NCBI GenBank assembly: GCA_020636075.1
Contig: JACJYO010000010.1
Location: forward strand, 124,001-188,000
Length of the DNA: 64,000 nt
Direction of reading: 5' to 3'
Source of the DNA: Lewinellaceae bacterium
GTDB taxonomy: Bacteria; Bacteroidota; Bacteroidia; Chitinophagales; Saprospiraceae
Shown: positions 49,990-60,378 of the stretch, piece after piece
Numbering within the stretch: position 1 is the first letter of the stretch
Layout of the letters: the number at the start of each line of letters is the position of its first letter
Notes under the pieces: model-generated
Told to the model about the DNA's origin: nothing
The model's database searches: none
The model's input: only the letters and a program-made list of their open reading frames with translations
Position numbers and translations under genes: made by a program

Positions 49990-51048
49990 TCAGATCCATT
50001 TATTTCGGCGGAAATACTTCAGCATCGCCAGGGTAATGGTAATCATAATGCCCAGGGCAATGTAATAGCCGTTTTTCCAATGTAGTTCGGGCATGTCATC
50101 GAAGTTCATGCCATAGACCCCGGCGATAAAGGAGAGCGGTATAAAAATGGTACTGATGATGGTGAGCAGGCGCATGACATCGTTGAGCCTGTTGCCGATT
50201 TCGGCCTGGTAGTGTCCGGCAATCCCGACGAGTTGTTCGCGGGCAAATTCAGCGCTGTCGAAGATCTGGCTGACGTGGTCGGTCAGGTCGCGCAGATAGG
50301 GCCGGTTGATCTCCTGGATCAACGGGCATTCGCTGCGGTAGAGGCGGTTGGCTGCATCGCGCAGTGGAAGGGTGTAATGCCGGAGTTGGTTGTTGGTGCG
50401 TTTGAGGTCATAAATCCGGTCTTTCAAATTGGCCTTGGCGCCGTCGACATGCAATTCTGCTTCCAGGTCCTGAATGGCTGTATCCAGCTCATCCAAAACG
50501 CCGAAGTAGTGGTCTACAATGGTGTCAAGGATTGCATAAAACAGATAATCGCAGCTGCGTTTGCGGAGGCGTCCCTGGCCTTCAAAGGCGCGTTTGCGCA
50601 CAAAAATCAGGGTGTCGTCCGAGTCTTCCTGGAAGGAGATGACATAATTCGGGCCCAGGAAAACCCCGATCTGTTCACTTTGCAGTTCGAACGACTCAGC
50701 ATCGAGGCGAAGGTTGTGCAATATGAAAAACATGCTGTTGTCGTATTCTTCCAGTTTGGCGCGTTGTTGGGTATTCAGGACGTCCTCCAGGGCAAGGTGG
50801 TGAAGTTGGAAATCCTGGCCGATCTTTTCTACGAGTGCAGTGTCGGTCAGGCCGCGTACATCGATCCATTGGATGCCGTCTTTTTGTTGCAGCCATTCCG
50901 GGGCATAACTTTCCTGTGCATGGTATTCATCATTGTTGTACCAAATGGAGAAAACACTTGCCGGGCTTTGTTCATGGTGGCCGGTGTAGATCAGGCTACC
51001 GGGGGGTAAACCTTTTTTGCGGATTTTCTTGTGCTTCTTTTTTCCCAT
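49990..51048 (-). CDS. corA: CorA-family magnesium/cobalt transporter
   Basis: 352 residues from the ATG at 51048 (MGKKKHKKIRKKG). An N-terminal cytoplasmic domain, long helices (DELDTAIQDLEAELHVDGAK), two C-terminal transmembrane segments with the signature YGMNFDDMPELHWKNGY (about residue 310-326) and a basic end YFRRNKWI. The pentameric channel imports Mg2+ across the inner membrane. A TACCTTTG box ends 4 nt before the ATG, implying an almost leaderless transcript. Confidence 0.95.
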   Translation of the reverse strand: MGKKKHKKIRKKGLPPGSLIYTGHHEQSPASVFSIWYNNDEYHAQESYAPEWLQQKDGIQWIDVRGLTDTALVEKIGQDFQLHHLALEDVLNTQQRAKLEEYDNSMFFILHNLRLDAESFELQSEQIGVFLGPNYVISFQEDSDDTLIFVRKRAFEGQGRLRKRSCDYLFYAILDTIVDHYFGVLDELDTAIQDLEAELHVDGAKANLKDRIYDLKRTNNQLRHYTLPLRDAANRLYRSECPLIQEINRPYLRDLTDHVSQIFDSAEFAREQLVGIAGHYQAEIGNRLNDVMRLLTIISTIFIPLSFIAGVYGMNFDDMPELHWKNGYYIALGIMITITLAMLKYFRRNKWI

Positions 51049-51052
51049 TGAA

Positions 51053-51060
51053 CAAAGGTA
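51053..51060 (-). promoter_or_regulatory. Putative -7 promoter box (TACCTTTG) of corA
   Basis: Exact TAnnTTTG match on the minus strand, 4 nt upstream of the ATG; a transcript starting about 5 nt past the box would begin at the start codon. Confidence 0.45.
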
Positions 51061-51092
51061 CAAATGTGTGCTTCAGATTCCGTGATGTTGTA

Positions 51093-51188
51093 GGGGCGAC
51101 CCTCGCGGTCGCCCTTGGTTGGCCGGTCGCCTGATCGACAATTGCCCTAGCCGGCGCCTTTCCTGCGGGCGACCACAAGGGTCGCCCC
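51093..51188. repeat. Pair of related palindromes (GGGCGACC/GGTCGCCC)
   Basis: GGGCGACC (51094-51101) and GGTCGCCC (51107-51114), loop 5 nt; a second copy at 51167-51174 and 51180-51187, loop 5 nt. Both also pair with each other as the outer arms of a larger inverted repeat. The 599-bp spacer 51049-51647 holds this, AT-rich DNA and a possible promoter at 51401-51433. Confidence 0.75.
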
Positions 51189-51400
51189 AACGGCAAAAAA
51201 CATGAAAATTAATACTTAATTGAAAGGTACCTTCAAATTGGTATGGTTTTTGGCACCTGTACGACAGAACGGTGTTTACCAAAGGGTTTAGTTGCCAAAA
51301 TTGCCGTGTTCATTGATTCATTGAAAAACTGTAAGCATGCTTAGTGCTTTTGTTTTCAATGACTTATCGACGGTTTGACTAAATGTGACATGAAATTTAG

Positions 51401-51433
51401 TTTGAATGGTTCAGACAATTCGCCGTAAACTTG
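51401..51433 (+). promoter_or_regulatory. Putative promoter (TTTG ... TAAACTTG) of the giant HYR/cohesin gene
   Basis: TTTG at 51401-51404 and TAAACTTG at 51426-51433 (one mismatch from TAnnTTTG) are separated by 21 nt, close to the usual -33/-7 spacing. It lies 214 nt upstream of the chosen ATG. Confidence 0.35.
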
Positions 51434-51647
51434 TGCCGTTTTTTTAATCCTTTAATCGCGCCATCGGTCGGTTTCGTATATAACCGGTTCCCACAATAGT
51501 CTCTTGTACAGTCTGTTTTTAACCAGTACGAAATCTATTGTAAACAACATCTTTCATTCCAAACCGATCGCTTTAATGAAGAGAATAGTACACTTCTTCA
51601 GAATCCTTCCCGTTTTTTTATTTCCCTTCTCATCTAACTTATTTACC

Positions 51648-54600
51648 ATGAACAGCTCGACAACTCCGCGCCGTTTGGCGCTGGCGGTGGCGACACTTAT
51701 GTGCCTATTTGCCGCACAAAGCGCTCGCGCTCAATGCGAAGATTTTGTCTCTGCCCCCACTGGTCCGGTTACCATCAATCTTTTTCTGGATGATGCCGGT
51801 TCAGTTAATTTGACCGCTGCAGTGCTTAATGCAAACAGTTTTGTAAAAGATGCCGCCTGTGATTATTGGCTCAGCCAGACACCAGGTGTGTTGGCATCGT
51901 ATGCCAATACGCCGATTTCATTTGATTGCAGCGATGCAGGGTCCCAACAGACCTGGTATGTGCGTGCCGGTGGTAACCCTTTGATTGACGATGACAATGG
52001 GCCCGGGGCTACAATCGTTGAGCTCAAAATAAATATCATCGATAATATCCTGCCTTTAGCGGGCGCCTCCGACCTTGGAGTAGTCACTGTAAATACATCC
52101 TGGGGGGACCTTGCTCCTTGTAATCTTTTGCCTCCTGCGCCTCCTTGCGCGGCTTCTAATGTCTACTTTGCTCAGGTTTGTGGCGGTGTGATCACACCGG
52201 TACAAATTGCTATTTTCGGTAGCAATGCGCCACCGTCTATCCCGAATGATTTTCAGGATAACTGCCTGGATTCCCTATCGATTACCTGGGAACTTTCGGG
52301 CGCAACCACCCGGACGGAAACAAATGCGCGGGGTTCCTTTATCACTATTCCCCCGTTTGACGCAAGTTCCAACTTTTTTGACGCCAGTCAGGATACCTTT
52401 AATGTTGGTACTACTTTAGTTACTTATCGGATTTACGACGATCTGGCCGACCCTAATCACCTGATGCCTGTCGTCATTACGGCCACCGTGACGGTGGTAG
52501 ATGATGAAGTGCCGGTGATCAATTGTCCGGCCAACCAGAATGTGAATAATGATATGGGTGTGTGTAATGCTGTGGTAAATTACCCGGCTGCAACAGCTAC
52601 CGATAATTGTCCGGGTGTAACCATTGGTTACAGCCAAAATGCAGGGACAGCCTTTCCGGTCGGAATGACGGTGGTAACAGCCACTGCAACCGATGCATCG
52701 ACGAATACCTCCACCTGTACGTTTACCGTAACGGTGACCGATAATGAACCGCCGCAAATCACCTGTCCGGCCGACTTTTCCGTGGCAGCCGACCCGGTCA
52801 CTTGTGAATACGTGGCTGTAGGCACCGAATTCGATGCTACATATTCAGATAATTGTGCCATTTCCACCATCACCAACAACCAACCCGGTGTTGGTGGTGC
52901 CACCTTGATGGGCACTGCTTTTGTAATTGGAATGCATACGATTGAATGGGAAGCTGAGGATATTCACGGGAATACAGCGACCTGTTTCTTTGAAATTGAT
53001 GTAAAGGATATCACGCCACCAACCGGACCAGATTCGGGTAAGGTGATCATGGTAAATGTAACGATGGGTGATTGCTCGGCCACAGTGACGTATGAATATC
53101 CTGGTTTGAATATTTATCCGCCGTTCGATTGTAGCCCTGTTACGTTGAGTGAAGGCCCGGCAATTGTAAACGGCGATACCATACCGACTTTCCTGGATGG
53201 CTTGTTGCCATTTGACCCGGACAAAGGGCGCATGATCTTGTCCGGAGGCTTGCCCGCCACCCTTACTTTCCCGGTGGGCGAAACGAAAATTCCCTACACC
53301 TGGTCGGATAATATGGGCAATGACTCTGTTGAGTATATCATTGTCATAGTGAATGAAAATGTTAACCCAACGGCTAAATGTAAGCCTGGCATCATCACGC
53401 TACCGCTTAATGCAATGGGTCAGGCAACCCTCACGACTTTGATGGTGGATGACGGCTCTTTTGATAATTGTGTGCTTGACACCTTGTATTTGAGCCAATC
53501 AATGTTCGATTGTACGGATCTCTCGGTTTTGGTCGGGAACTCCATCGTGACACTGACTGCTGAGGATGCCAAGCCTAACACGGCAACCTGTACAGCAACG
53601 ATTTCTGTGGTGGATAATATTGCTCCGCAGATCCTTTGCCCGGGCAGTAAAACCGTAACGACAAATATTGGCTGCCAGGCCGACAATATTGCCAACATTG
53701 GCCTATCGGCTGCACTGATGACCCCGCTGATGGCTGGTCAGTATATCGACAACTGCGGTGTGACAATGGTGAACTGGCAACTCAGCGGTGTGACTACTGG
53801 TTCCGGTTCGGGCTCTGTTCCGCCAGCCACGGCCTTTAACAAAGGTGTTACAACGGTGACGTATACCGTAAAAGACGCCAGCGGCAACAATGCGGTTTGT
53901 AACTTTTCCATCAACGTGACCGACAACACGCCGCCGGTGTGGACGGGAACGGGCCAGGGGCCAAATACGACGATCAACGCCGATGCAAATATTGGCGGTT
54001 GCCAGGCAAAAGTCGATTGGATGATCCCCACCTTCACCGATGCCTGCACCAATCCGGTCACGGTTTCGGCTACGCATACGCCGGGCTCCTTTTTTAATTT
54101 TGGAACCACTACCGTAACCTACACTGCGCTTGATGGTGTGGGCAATGCCACTACGCATACGTTTAATGTTGTGGTGGTGGATACGGAATTCCCGGTAGCT
54201 AATTGCAAGAATATTACCGTTTCGCTGAATGCTTCCGGTGTGGTAACGGTTAACGCACCACAAGTGAACAACCTGAGCACAGACAACTGCTTCTTTACGT
54301 TCACGTCGCCATCGGCTACGTACGATTGTGAAGACCTTGGCAGTAATAACCTCTATACCCTGCAGATCACCGACTTTTCGGGTAATCCTGCTACTTGCGT
54401 TGCTACGATCACGGTGCAGGATTTGATTCCGCCAGTGGCGCTCTGTAAAGTTGTTTCGCCGGTCAATTTGGACAATTCCGGCGCCTTTTTGCTGGATGCC
54501 ATTACTGTTGATAGCAGCAGTACCGACAATACGTACCCGCTGTGTCCGCTGGACTATACCATTTCAGTGGATGGCAGTTCGTTTGAACAGTCGTTCAATT

Positions 54601-57600
54601 TTAATTGCTCCTTGCTGGGCAACCGGGTGCTGACTCTTCAGGTTACCGATGCTGCCGGTAATACGGCAACTTGTTCGCAAATAGTATTGGTAAAAGACAT
54701 TAACCCGCCGTCTATCACTCCGCCGATGAATATCACGATCAACTGTGATGAGTCCACAGCGCCGGCTAACACCGGATTGTATTCGGGTGTATCGGATAAT
54801 TGTGACTCCGATCCGGATGTCGTTCAATTGACAGATGGCTTCATTAACGGAAGCTGTGATAATGAATTTACCCTGATTCGCAGTTGGCAAGCAACCGATG
54901 CTTCCGGCAACAGCGTGGTGGTTTCGCATTTGATCTTTGTTGAAGATGTGCAAAGCCCAACCTTCAACATTCAAAACGCCATTGTTATTAACACGGACAG
55001 TCCGGTTGATTGTGATTCACCGCTCGACCTTAAATTGACGCAAGACAGTATTTCCGATAACTGTACGATTGATTTTAGCGATTTTGACATTTTCTACACT
55101 GTTGACTATCCGACGCCTTCATACGGCTATGTCGACGTAACGATTCCTACGCCGGGTAGCAGCATCCCCTTTGGCGCCTTCCCGATTGGGACGACAATTG
55201 TCAATTGGATCGTTTATGATGAATGTGGAAAAAGCGCTTCCCAAACGGTTGCAGTTACCGTGCTGGATGCACATCCGCCACAGTTTTCACCCGGATACTC
55301 CAGCAATTGCGGCAAAATGATTGTGTTGCCCAATACCTCGGGCAACTGCTCCAACCTGTATTCCTGGGCACGCCCCAATTCTGGCTTCATGGATGTTTCC
55401 GACTGTCAGGGCTTTACCGTGACCGAGCAGATCAGCAATCCAACTGTACAGGCATCGCTCAACCAGAGTAATCCGTTCGATTACAATGCAGTAGCATCCT
55501 TCCAGGTGTTCCCGACGGCGCAATTTCCTGTTGGCATTACCACAGTGTCTTACACTGCCACGGATGTTTCAGGTAATAAAAATACGTGTTCGTTTACAGT
55601 TGAAATCCAGGACACGCAAGCGCCGGTACTAACCTGTCCGCCGAATCAAATTCTGGCGGCTACATGCCCAACGGCGCAGGTGCCTAATTATACCAACCTG
55701 GTGCAGGTTCAGGACAACTGCCCGTCCAATGTCATGTTGACCCAAAGCATTCCGGCCGGCACTACGCTTGCTTCTATTTTCGCTCCGGACCCGCCGGCAT
55801 CGGGTAACTCGTTTATGATAACGATAACCGGTATGGATTTGTACAACACGTCCACCTGCAGCTTTACCGTTACGCTTCAGGATGGCGATGCGCCTATACC
55901 GACAATTGCTAACCTGCCTGCCCTAATTGATTCCTGTGGAACATTGATCGTGCAGGCGCCTACGGCACTTGATCCTTGCAATCCAAATGCGGATACCATT
56001 TTTGCAACCCCGTCTACGCCGGTTGGCACCTTCCTGAATACAAACCCGCCGTCGTACCAACTCAACCCGGGTAACTATGTAATCACCTGGGTTTACAATG
56101 ACGGCAATGGCAACATCAGCACCCAACCGCAGAATATTACTGTGTTGGTGGATATTTTCCCACCGGTAGCGATTTGTGTACCCAACCTTACCCTAAACCT
56201 TGATCCGGTGACTGGTAAAGTTGGTATCGCACCCGGGCAGATTGACAACGGAAGTTTTGACCCGAATGATTGTGGTCCACTGACCTATGGCGTAAGCCCG
56301 GATACCCTGAGCTGTGCCAACGCAGGACCGAGCCCGACGACGGTAACGCTGACGGTTCGCGATCCGAAGAACAACCCGGCAACATGCACGACTTCTGTCA
56401 CGGTGAAAGATGTGACGCCGCCGATGCTTTCTGCGCCTCCGGCAAACATTACCGTTCAGGCATGCGATCCTATCCCGGTTGCTGTGCAGCTGACCTCTAC
56501 GGATGCATGTGCCGGCACTGCCATGATCTCCTCAACTGAAGTTTCCACCCAGGACACTTCCGGTGGTGTTGCGAAATACAACTATATGATCACCAGGACC
56601 TGGTCTGTTACGGACCCGTCCGGAAACACAACGACGGCGACACAAAAAATCACTGTTGTCGATACGCAGAAGCCGGTATTCTCCGGTGCTCCGACGATGG
56701 TTATGGTTTCAACTGATCCGGATCGGGAAACCTGTGATGACACGGTGAATATTAACATTCTGCCATTTGTGCTGGATTGCGCCACAGGTGCAGACCTCTC
56801 TGTGACAAACAGCAAAGAGCCAACTGACGGTGGAAACCTGAGCGCAATTTTTGCCGTAGGCACCCATACGGTCGTCTTTACAGCCACGGATATTTCCGGC
56901 AACTCCTCCACCTATTCGGTGACGGTTGTTGTTAAAGACGGAACGCCACCGACGGCTGTTTGTATCAACGGTGTCAGCGCTGCTTTGCAGCCTTCCGGTA
57001 CTGTAATGGTAAACGTTGCGCAGTTTAACAACAACAGCTACGACAACTGCCCGGGTACGCTTGATTTGAAAATCCAGCGCCTGGATAAAAATCCGCTGAA
57101 TCCGCCAAGCAACACGCTGACCTATAATTGCGACGATGCCGATGGTGTGACACAGCATCCGGTTAAGCTGTTTGTACGGGACGTAGCCGGAAACATGTCC
57201 ATGTGTGAAACCTTTATCGTCATCCAGGATAATGTTGACCCGACTATTACCCTTTGCCCGGCCGATCAGACGGTCGTTTGCTCCGACACACTTTCGACAC
57301 AGGTGTATGGCACCGCGTTGGCCGACGATAACTGTCCGGACAATATTACGATCTCGTACGCCGATACTCTCGTGGCCGATACTTCCAATCAGTTTTGTTA
57401 TCTGGTTGAACGCACGTGGACGGCTATTGACCTGGCCGGCAACACAGCCGTTTGCGTACAAACGTTCAGTGTGATCGATACCATAGCGCCGGCGCTTTCA
57501 CAGTATCCGGTAGACATTACCATTTCCTGCAGCGAAAACCTCTCGGACCCGCTGATGATCACCGCTTCCGACAATTGCACGGACAGCGTTGGGGTTACAC

Positions 57601-60194
57601 TGGTTCAGGATACAGTGGATATTGCTCCGGGACTTTGCGGTAAATACAGCTATACTATCGCTCGTACGCGGACCGCTGTGGACGACTGCGGAAATGTGGA
57701 AACACATACCAACAATATTACGGTAGTAGACGACGAAGCGCCCCAATTCCCGGGCCTTCCGGATACGCTCACCGTATTGTCGGCCAGTTTCCCGGCAAAT
57801 AACAACTGCCTTGTGCCCGTTTCACTCAATGTGGCACAGTACATCGTGGATTGCGCGCCGGTGGATGAACTGCTGGTCCTCAACGATGCACCGCACGGCA
57901 ACGACTCTCTTGATGCCAGTGGAAACTATGAAGTTGGCTCGTATATGATCCGCTTCACGGCTACCGATCCCTGCGGCAACGTGGGTATGGATTCAGTGTT
58001 GGTGATTGTCATCGACAACAGCAAACCCACAGCAATTTGTAACAATAATGTTGTGATCTCGTTAGGCACTGACGGTACTGCTACCATTCAACCCGATGAT
58101 ATCGACCTTGGCAGCACCGACAACTGCGGCATCGATACCATGTTTCTCAATGTATCGACTTTCGATTGTGCTGACCTGGGGGTTAAACCGGTCACACTCA
58201 CCGTGGTTGACCCTTACGGTAACTCAAATACCTGTACGATCAATGTTGAAGTGACGCTGGGTAACGGCGCAGGCTTCAATCTGACGGCAACAGGTACGGC
58301 CGAAAGCTATTTCGGCGCTGATGACGGCTCCGTCACTGCGGTTGCTACCGGTGGCTCGGGTATGTTTATGTTTGAATGGAATAACGGCGCCGACACCTCT
58401 GTTGTAAACAACCTGAGCGCCGGAACCTATATCGTTACGGTAACGGACAACGGTACCGGATGCGTACAAACGGATACTGCCGTTGTAGCGCCGGGTGTTA
58501 AACTGACCATAACTGCCGGTACTGAAAGTGGTGCCCAGGGAGCAATCGTTCAGGTGCCGGTTACTGTAGATAATTTCAACAACATGCTGGGCTTCTCCTT
58601 CAGCATGCATGTGACGAATAATGTAGTAGGAACTATTCTTGGCGGTACAGATGCCGGTACCCTGCCCGTCGCTCCGGTGCTAAATATGGTTGGTAACAAC
58701 CTGACGGCCTTCTGGGTAGGCAACGGTACGCCTTTGTCGCTTCCGAATGGCACGGTGATCTTTTACCTGGATGTTCAACTGACCAGTGCTCCGGTGGGTT
58801 CTACCAGCCCCGTTACAATCGACGGCACACCGGCTGTAGTGAGTTTCCAACAGGATTCTTCCGGTATTCCGGTGCCGACGATGGCTACACTGGTGAATGG
58901 CGAGGTCATGATCGACACTGTTGCAGTGGATGATATTGAACTTTCCGGATTGATCAAGACTTGGGCAGGCGCCGGTACGCCGGTGCCAGGAGTTACTGTG
59001 ACCTTGGGCGGTAGCGCCTCAGGCTCTGTGGTGACTGATGTTCCGGGCACTTACTTGTTCTCCCTGCCGTTTAACACAACGGGTACGATTACACCGTCGA
59101 AAACGGTAACATCCAACTTTAGTCAGGGCATTAACGTAGGCGACTTGCTGGCAATCCAGAACCACGCCGCATCCGTAATTATGTTGCAAAACCCCTATCA
59201 GTATGTAGCCGGTGACGTGAACGGCAACAATAAAGTTGACCTTCCGGACTACCTGCTTATCCAGCAACTGATCCTGGGTACGGTTCAACATTATTCCAAC
59301 GGCGCTCCGGACTGGAAATTTATTCCGGTACCCTATCAATTCCCGACACCGGATCCATTGAGCGTGCCGTATCCGCAGTCATCCAATTTTGACTGTTGCC
59401 AGGATTCGATTTTAGATTGGTACGCCGTGCGGATTGGAGATGTTACCGGTAATGCTCCTGTCAACAATATCATTAGCGATATTCAAGACCGGGGAAGTGA
59501 TGTGTTCCGTTTCCACATTGACGAGCAGGTGGTGAAGGCCGGCTCACTGGTTACGATTCCGTTCAAAGCCAGCGACTTTGCCCAACGGCAGGCATACCAG
59601 CTAACGATTGAGTTTGATCCCAATCTGTTTGAACTGGAAGATATCCAGCCGGGCGTATTGCCAAATCTGGGACTGAACAATTTCGGCACCACGAATTTGG
59701 ATAATGGCCAACTGACCACCCTTTGGGTGAACAGCGAAGCCCTTACGCTGGCAGAAGGTGAAGTGTTGTTTACACTGACGTTCCGCGCTTTGGGCAACAG
59801 CCCGGCGCTTGCACAAATACTGCATCCAAGTTCAGCCATTACCAGTGCAACAGCATTGGATGCTGATGGGAACTTTATGAATGTAGAGTTTGTGTTTGGT
59901 CAGTCGACAAGCAATCCGGCTGTAGGTCAGAGCAGTTTTGAACTTTATCAGAACCGTCCGAACCCCTTCATGGAAAAGACGTCGATTAATTTCCGGCTGC
60001 CCCAACCGGGTCGTGCAGTACTGCGTGTATTCAGTATGGATGGCCGTTTGGCCAAAACAGTTATCGGAAACTTTGCGCAGGGATTCAATACCATTGAGCT
60101 TCGCAAAGATGAATTGAGTGGCCCGGGCGTCTATTGGTACGAACTGGAAACCGCCACGAACAGCGACCGGAAGAAGATGATTTTGATTGATTAG
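51648..60194 (+). CDS. Giant HYR/Ig-repeat surface protein with cohesin-like and dockerin-like modules, T9SS sorted
   Basis: 2,848 residues from the ATG at 51648 (signal peptide LALAVATLMCLFAAQSARAQ); an in-frame ATG at 51576 is the alternative. About 21 HYR/Ig-like repeats run from about residue 280 to 2200, of two kinds: PPVITCP/VGNTTVTYTATD type and PTAICNN/LGSTDNCG/FDCADLG type. A SprB-like repeat (SAGTYIVTVTDNGTGCVQTD) follows, then a cohesin-like domain (about 2285-2420; LTITAGTESGAQGAIVQVPV), a dockerin-like segment with GDVNGNNKVDLPDYLLIQQL (about 2522), a second cohesin-like domain (about 2615-2750), and a T9SS C-terminal domain (ELYQNRPNPFMEKTSINFRL to MILID). Surface adhesin or scaffold is likely; the cohesin/dockerin reading is inference from sequence texture. 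Confidence 0.88.
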   Translation: MNSSTTPRRLALAVATLMCLFAAQSARAQCEDFVSAPTGPVTINLFLDDAGSVNLTAAVLNANSFVKDAACDYWLSQTPGVLASYANTPISFDCSDAGSQQTWYVRAGGNPLIDDDNGPGATIVELKINIIDNILPLAGASDLGVVTVNTSWGDLAPCNLLPPAPPCAASNVYFAQVCGGVITPVQIAIFGSNAPPSIPNDFQDNCLDSLSITWELSGATTRTETNARGSFITIPPFDASSNFFDASQDTFNVGTTLVTYRIYDDLADPNHLMPVVITATVTVVDDEVPVINCPANQNVNNDMGVCNAVVNYPAATATDNCPGVTIGYSQNAGTAFPVGMTVVTATATDASTNTSTCTFTVTVTDNEPPQITCPADFSVAADPVTCEYVAVGTEFDATYSDNCAISTITNNQPGVGGATLMGTAFVIGMHTIEWEAEDIHGNTATCFFEIDVKDITPPTGPDSGKVIMVNVTMGDCSATVTYEYPGLNIYPPFDCSPVTLSEGPAIVNGDTIPTFLDGLLPFDPDKGRMILSGGLPATLTFPVGETKIPYTWSDNMGNDSVEYIIVIVNENVNPTAKCKPGIITLPLNAMGQATLTTLMVDDGSFDNCVLDTLYLSQSMFDCTDLSVLVGNSIVTLTAEDAKPNTATCTATISVVDNIAPQILCPGSKTVTTNIGCQADNIANIGLSAALMTPLMAGQYIDNCGVTMVNWQLSGVTTGSGSGSVPPATAFNKGVTTVTYTVKDASGNNAVCNFSINVTDNTPPVWTGTGQGPNTTINADANIGGCQAKVDWMIPTFTDACTNPVTVSATHTPGSFFNFGTTTVTYTALDGVGNATTHTFNVVVVDTEFPVANCKNITVSLNASGVVTVNAPQVNNLSTDNCFFTFTSPSATYDCEDLGSNNLYTLQITDFSGNPATCVATITVQDLIPPVALCKVVSPVNLDNSGAFLLDAITVDSSSTDNTYPLCPLDYTISVDGSSFEQSFNFNCSLLGNRVLTLQVTDAAGNTATCSQIVLVKDINPPSITPPMNITINCDESTAPANTGLYSGVSDNCDSDPDVVQLTDGFINGSCDNEFTLIRSWQATDASGNSVVVSHLIFVEDVQSPTFNIQNAIVINTDSPVDCDSPLDLKLTQDSISDNCTIDFSDFDIFYTVDYPTPSYGYVDVTIPTPGSSIPFGAFPIGTTIVNWIVYDECGKSASQTVAVTVLDAHPPQFSPGYSSNCGKMIVLPNTSGNCSNLYSWARPNSGFMDVSDCQGFTVTEQISNPTVQASLNQSNPFDYNAVASFQVFPTAQFPVGITTVSYTATDVSGNKNTCSFTVEIQDTQAPVLTCPPNQILAATCPTAQVPNYTNLVQVQDNCPSNVMLTQSIPAGTTLASIFAPDPPASGNSFMITITGMDLYNTSTCSFTVTLQDGDAPIPTIANLPALIDSCGTLIVQAPTALDPCNPNADTIFATPSTPVGTFLNTNPPSYQLNPGNYVITWVYNDGNGNISTQPQNITVLVDIFPPVAICVPNLTLNLDPVTGKVGIAPGQIDNGSFDPNDCGPLTYGVSPDTLSCANAGPSPTTVTLTVRDPKNNPATCTTSVTVKDVTPPMLSAPPANITVQACDPIPVAVQLTSTDACAGTAMISSTEVSTQDTSGGVAKYNYMITRTWSVTDPSGNTTTATQKITVVDTQKPVFSGAPTMVMVSTDPDRETCDDTVNINILPFVLDCATGADLSVTNSKEPTDGGNLSAIFAVGTHTVVFTATDISGNSSTYSVTVVVKDGTPPTAVCINGVSAALQPSGTVMVNVAQFNNNSYDNCPGTLDLKIQRLDKNPLNPPSNTLTYNCDDADGVTQHPVKLFVRDVAGNMSMCETFIVIQDNVDPTITLCPADQTVVCSDTLSTQVYGTALADDNCPDNITISYADTLVADTSNQFCYLVERTWTAIDLAGNTAVCVQTFSVIDTIAPALSQYPVDITISCSENLSDPLMITASDNCTDSVGVTLVQDTVDIAPGLCGKYSYTIARTRTAVDDCGNVETHTNNITVVDDEAPQFPGLPDTLTVLSASFPANNNCLVPVSLNVAQYIVDCAPVDELLVLNDAPHGNDSLDASGNYEVGSYMIRFTATDPCGNVGMDSVLVIVIDNSKPTAICNNNVVISLGTDGTATIQPDDIDLGSTDNCGIDTMFLNVSTFDCADLGVKPVTLTVVDPYGNSNTCTINVEVTLGNGAGFNLTATGTAESYFGADDGSVTAVATGGSGMFMFEWNNGADTSVVNNLSAGTYIVTVTDNGTGCVQTDTAVVAPGVKLTITAGTESGAQGAIVQVPVTVDNFNNMLGFSFSMHVTNNVVGTILGGTDAGTLPVAPVLNMVGNNLTAFWVGNGTPLSLPNGTVIFYLDVQLTSAPVGSTSPVTIDGTPAVVSFQQDSSGIPVPTMATLVNGEVMIDTVAVDDIELSGLIKTWAGAGTPVPGVTVTLGGSASGSVVTDVPGTYLFSLPFNTTGTITPSKTVTSNFSQGINVGDLLAIQNHAASVIMLQNPYQYVAGDVNGNNKVDLPDYLLIQQLILGTVQHYSNGAPDWKFIPVPYQFPTPDPLSVPYPQSSNFDCCQDSILDWYAVRIGDVTGNAPVNNIISDIQDRGSDVFRFHIDEQVVKAGSLVTIPFKASDFAQRQAYQLTIEFDPNLFELEDIQPGVLPNLGLNNFGTTNLDNGQLTTLWVNSEALTLAEGEVLFTLTFRALGNSPALAQILHPSSAITSATALDADGNFMNVEFVFGQSTSNPAVGQSSFELYQNRPNPFMEKTSINFRLPQPGRAVLRVFSMDGRLAKTVIGNFAQGFNTIELRKDELSGPGVYWYELETATNSDRKKMILID

Positions 60195-60199
60195 GATAA

Positions 60200-60340
60200 A
60201 AGGTTAGAGGGTTAGAAGGTTTGGGGTTTGAAGGTTTCTGGATAGAAGGTTACTGTTCAACAGGTACCTTTGTCTGGAAACCTTCTAACCAGGAACCCTC
60301 CAACCAGAAACCTTCTAACCATAACCTTTTAACCATAAAC
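60200..60340. repeat. Heptad-arm intergenic inverted repeat (AGGTTAG/AAGGTTT words)
   Basis: Left arm 60200-60253: AGGTTAGAGGGTTAGAAGGT and onward. Centre GTTCAACAGGTACC. Right arm 60277-60340: CCTTCTAACCAGGAACC and onward, ending AACCATAA. The words resemble those at 16768-16899, on a different gene pair. Between two co-directional giant genes. Confidence 0.7.
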
Positions 60341-60378
60341 GCTCAAATAAAGCATCCCACCGCATGACTTTTTCAACC

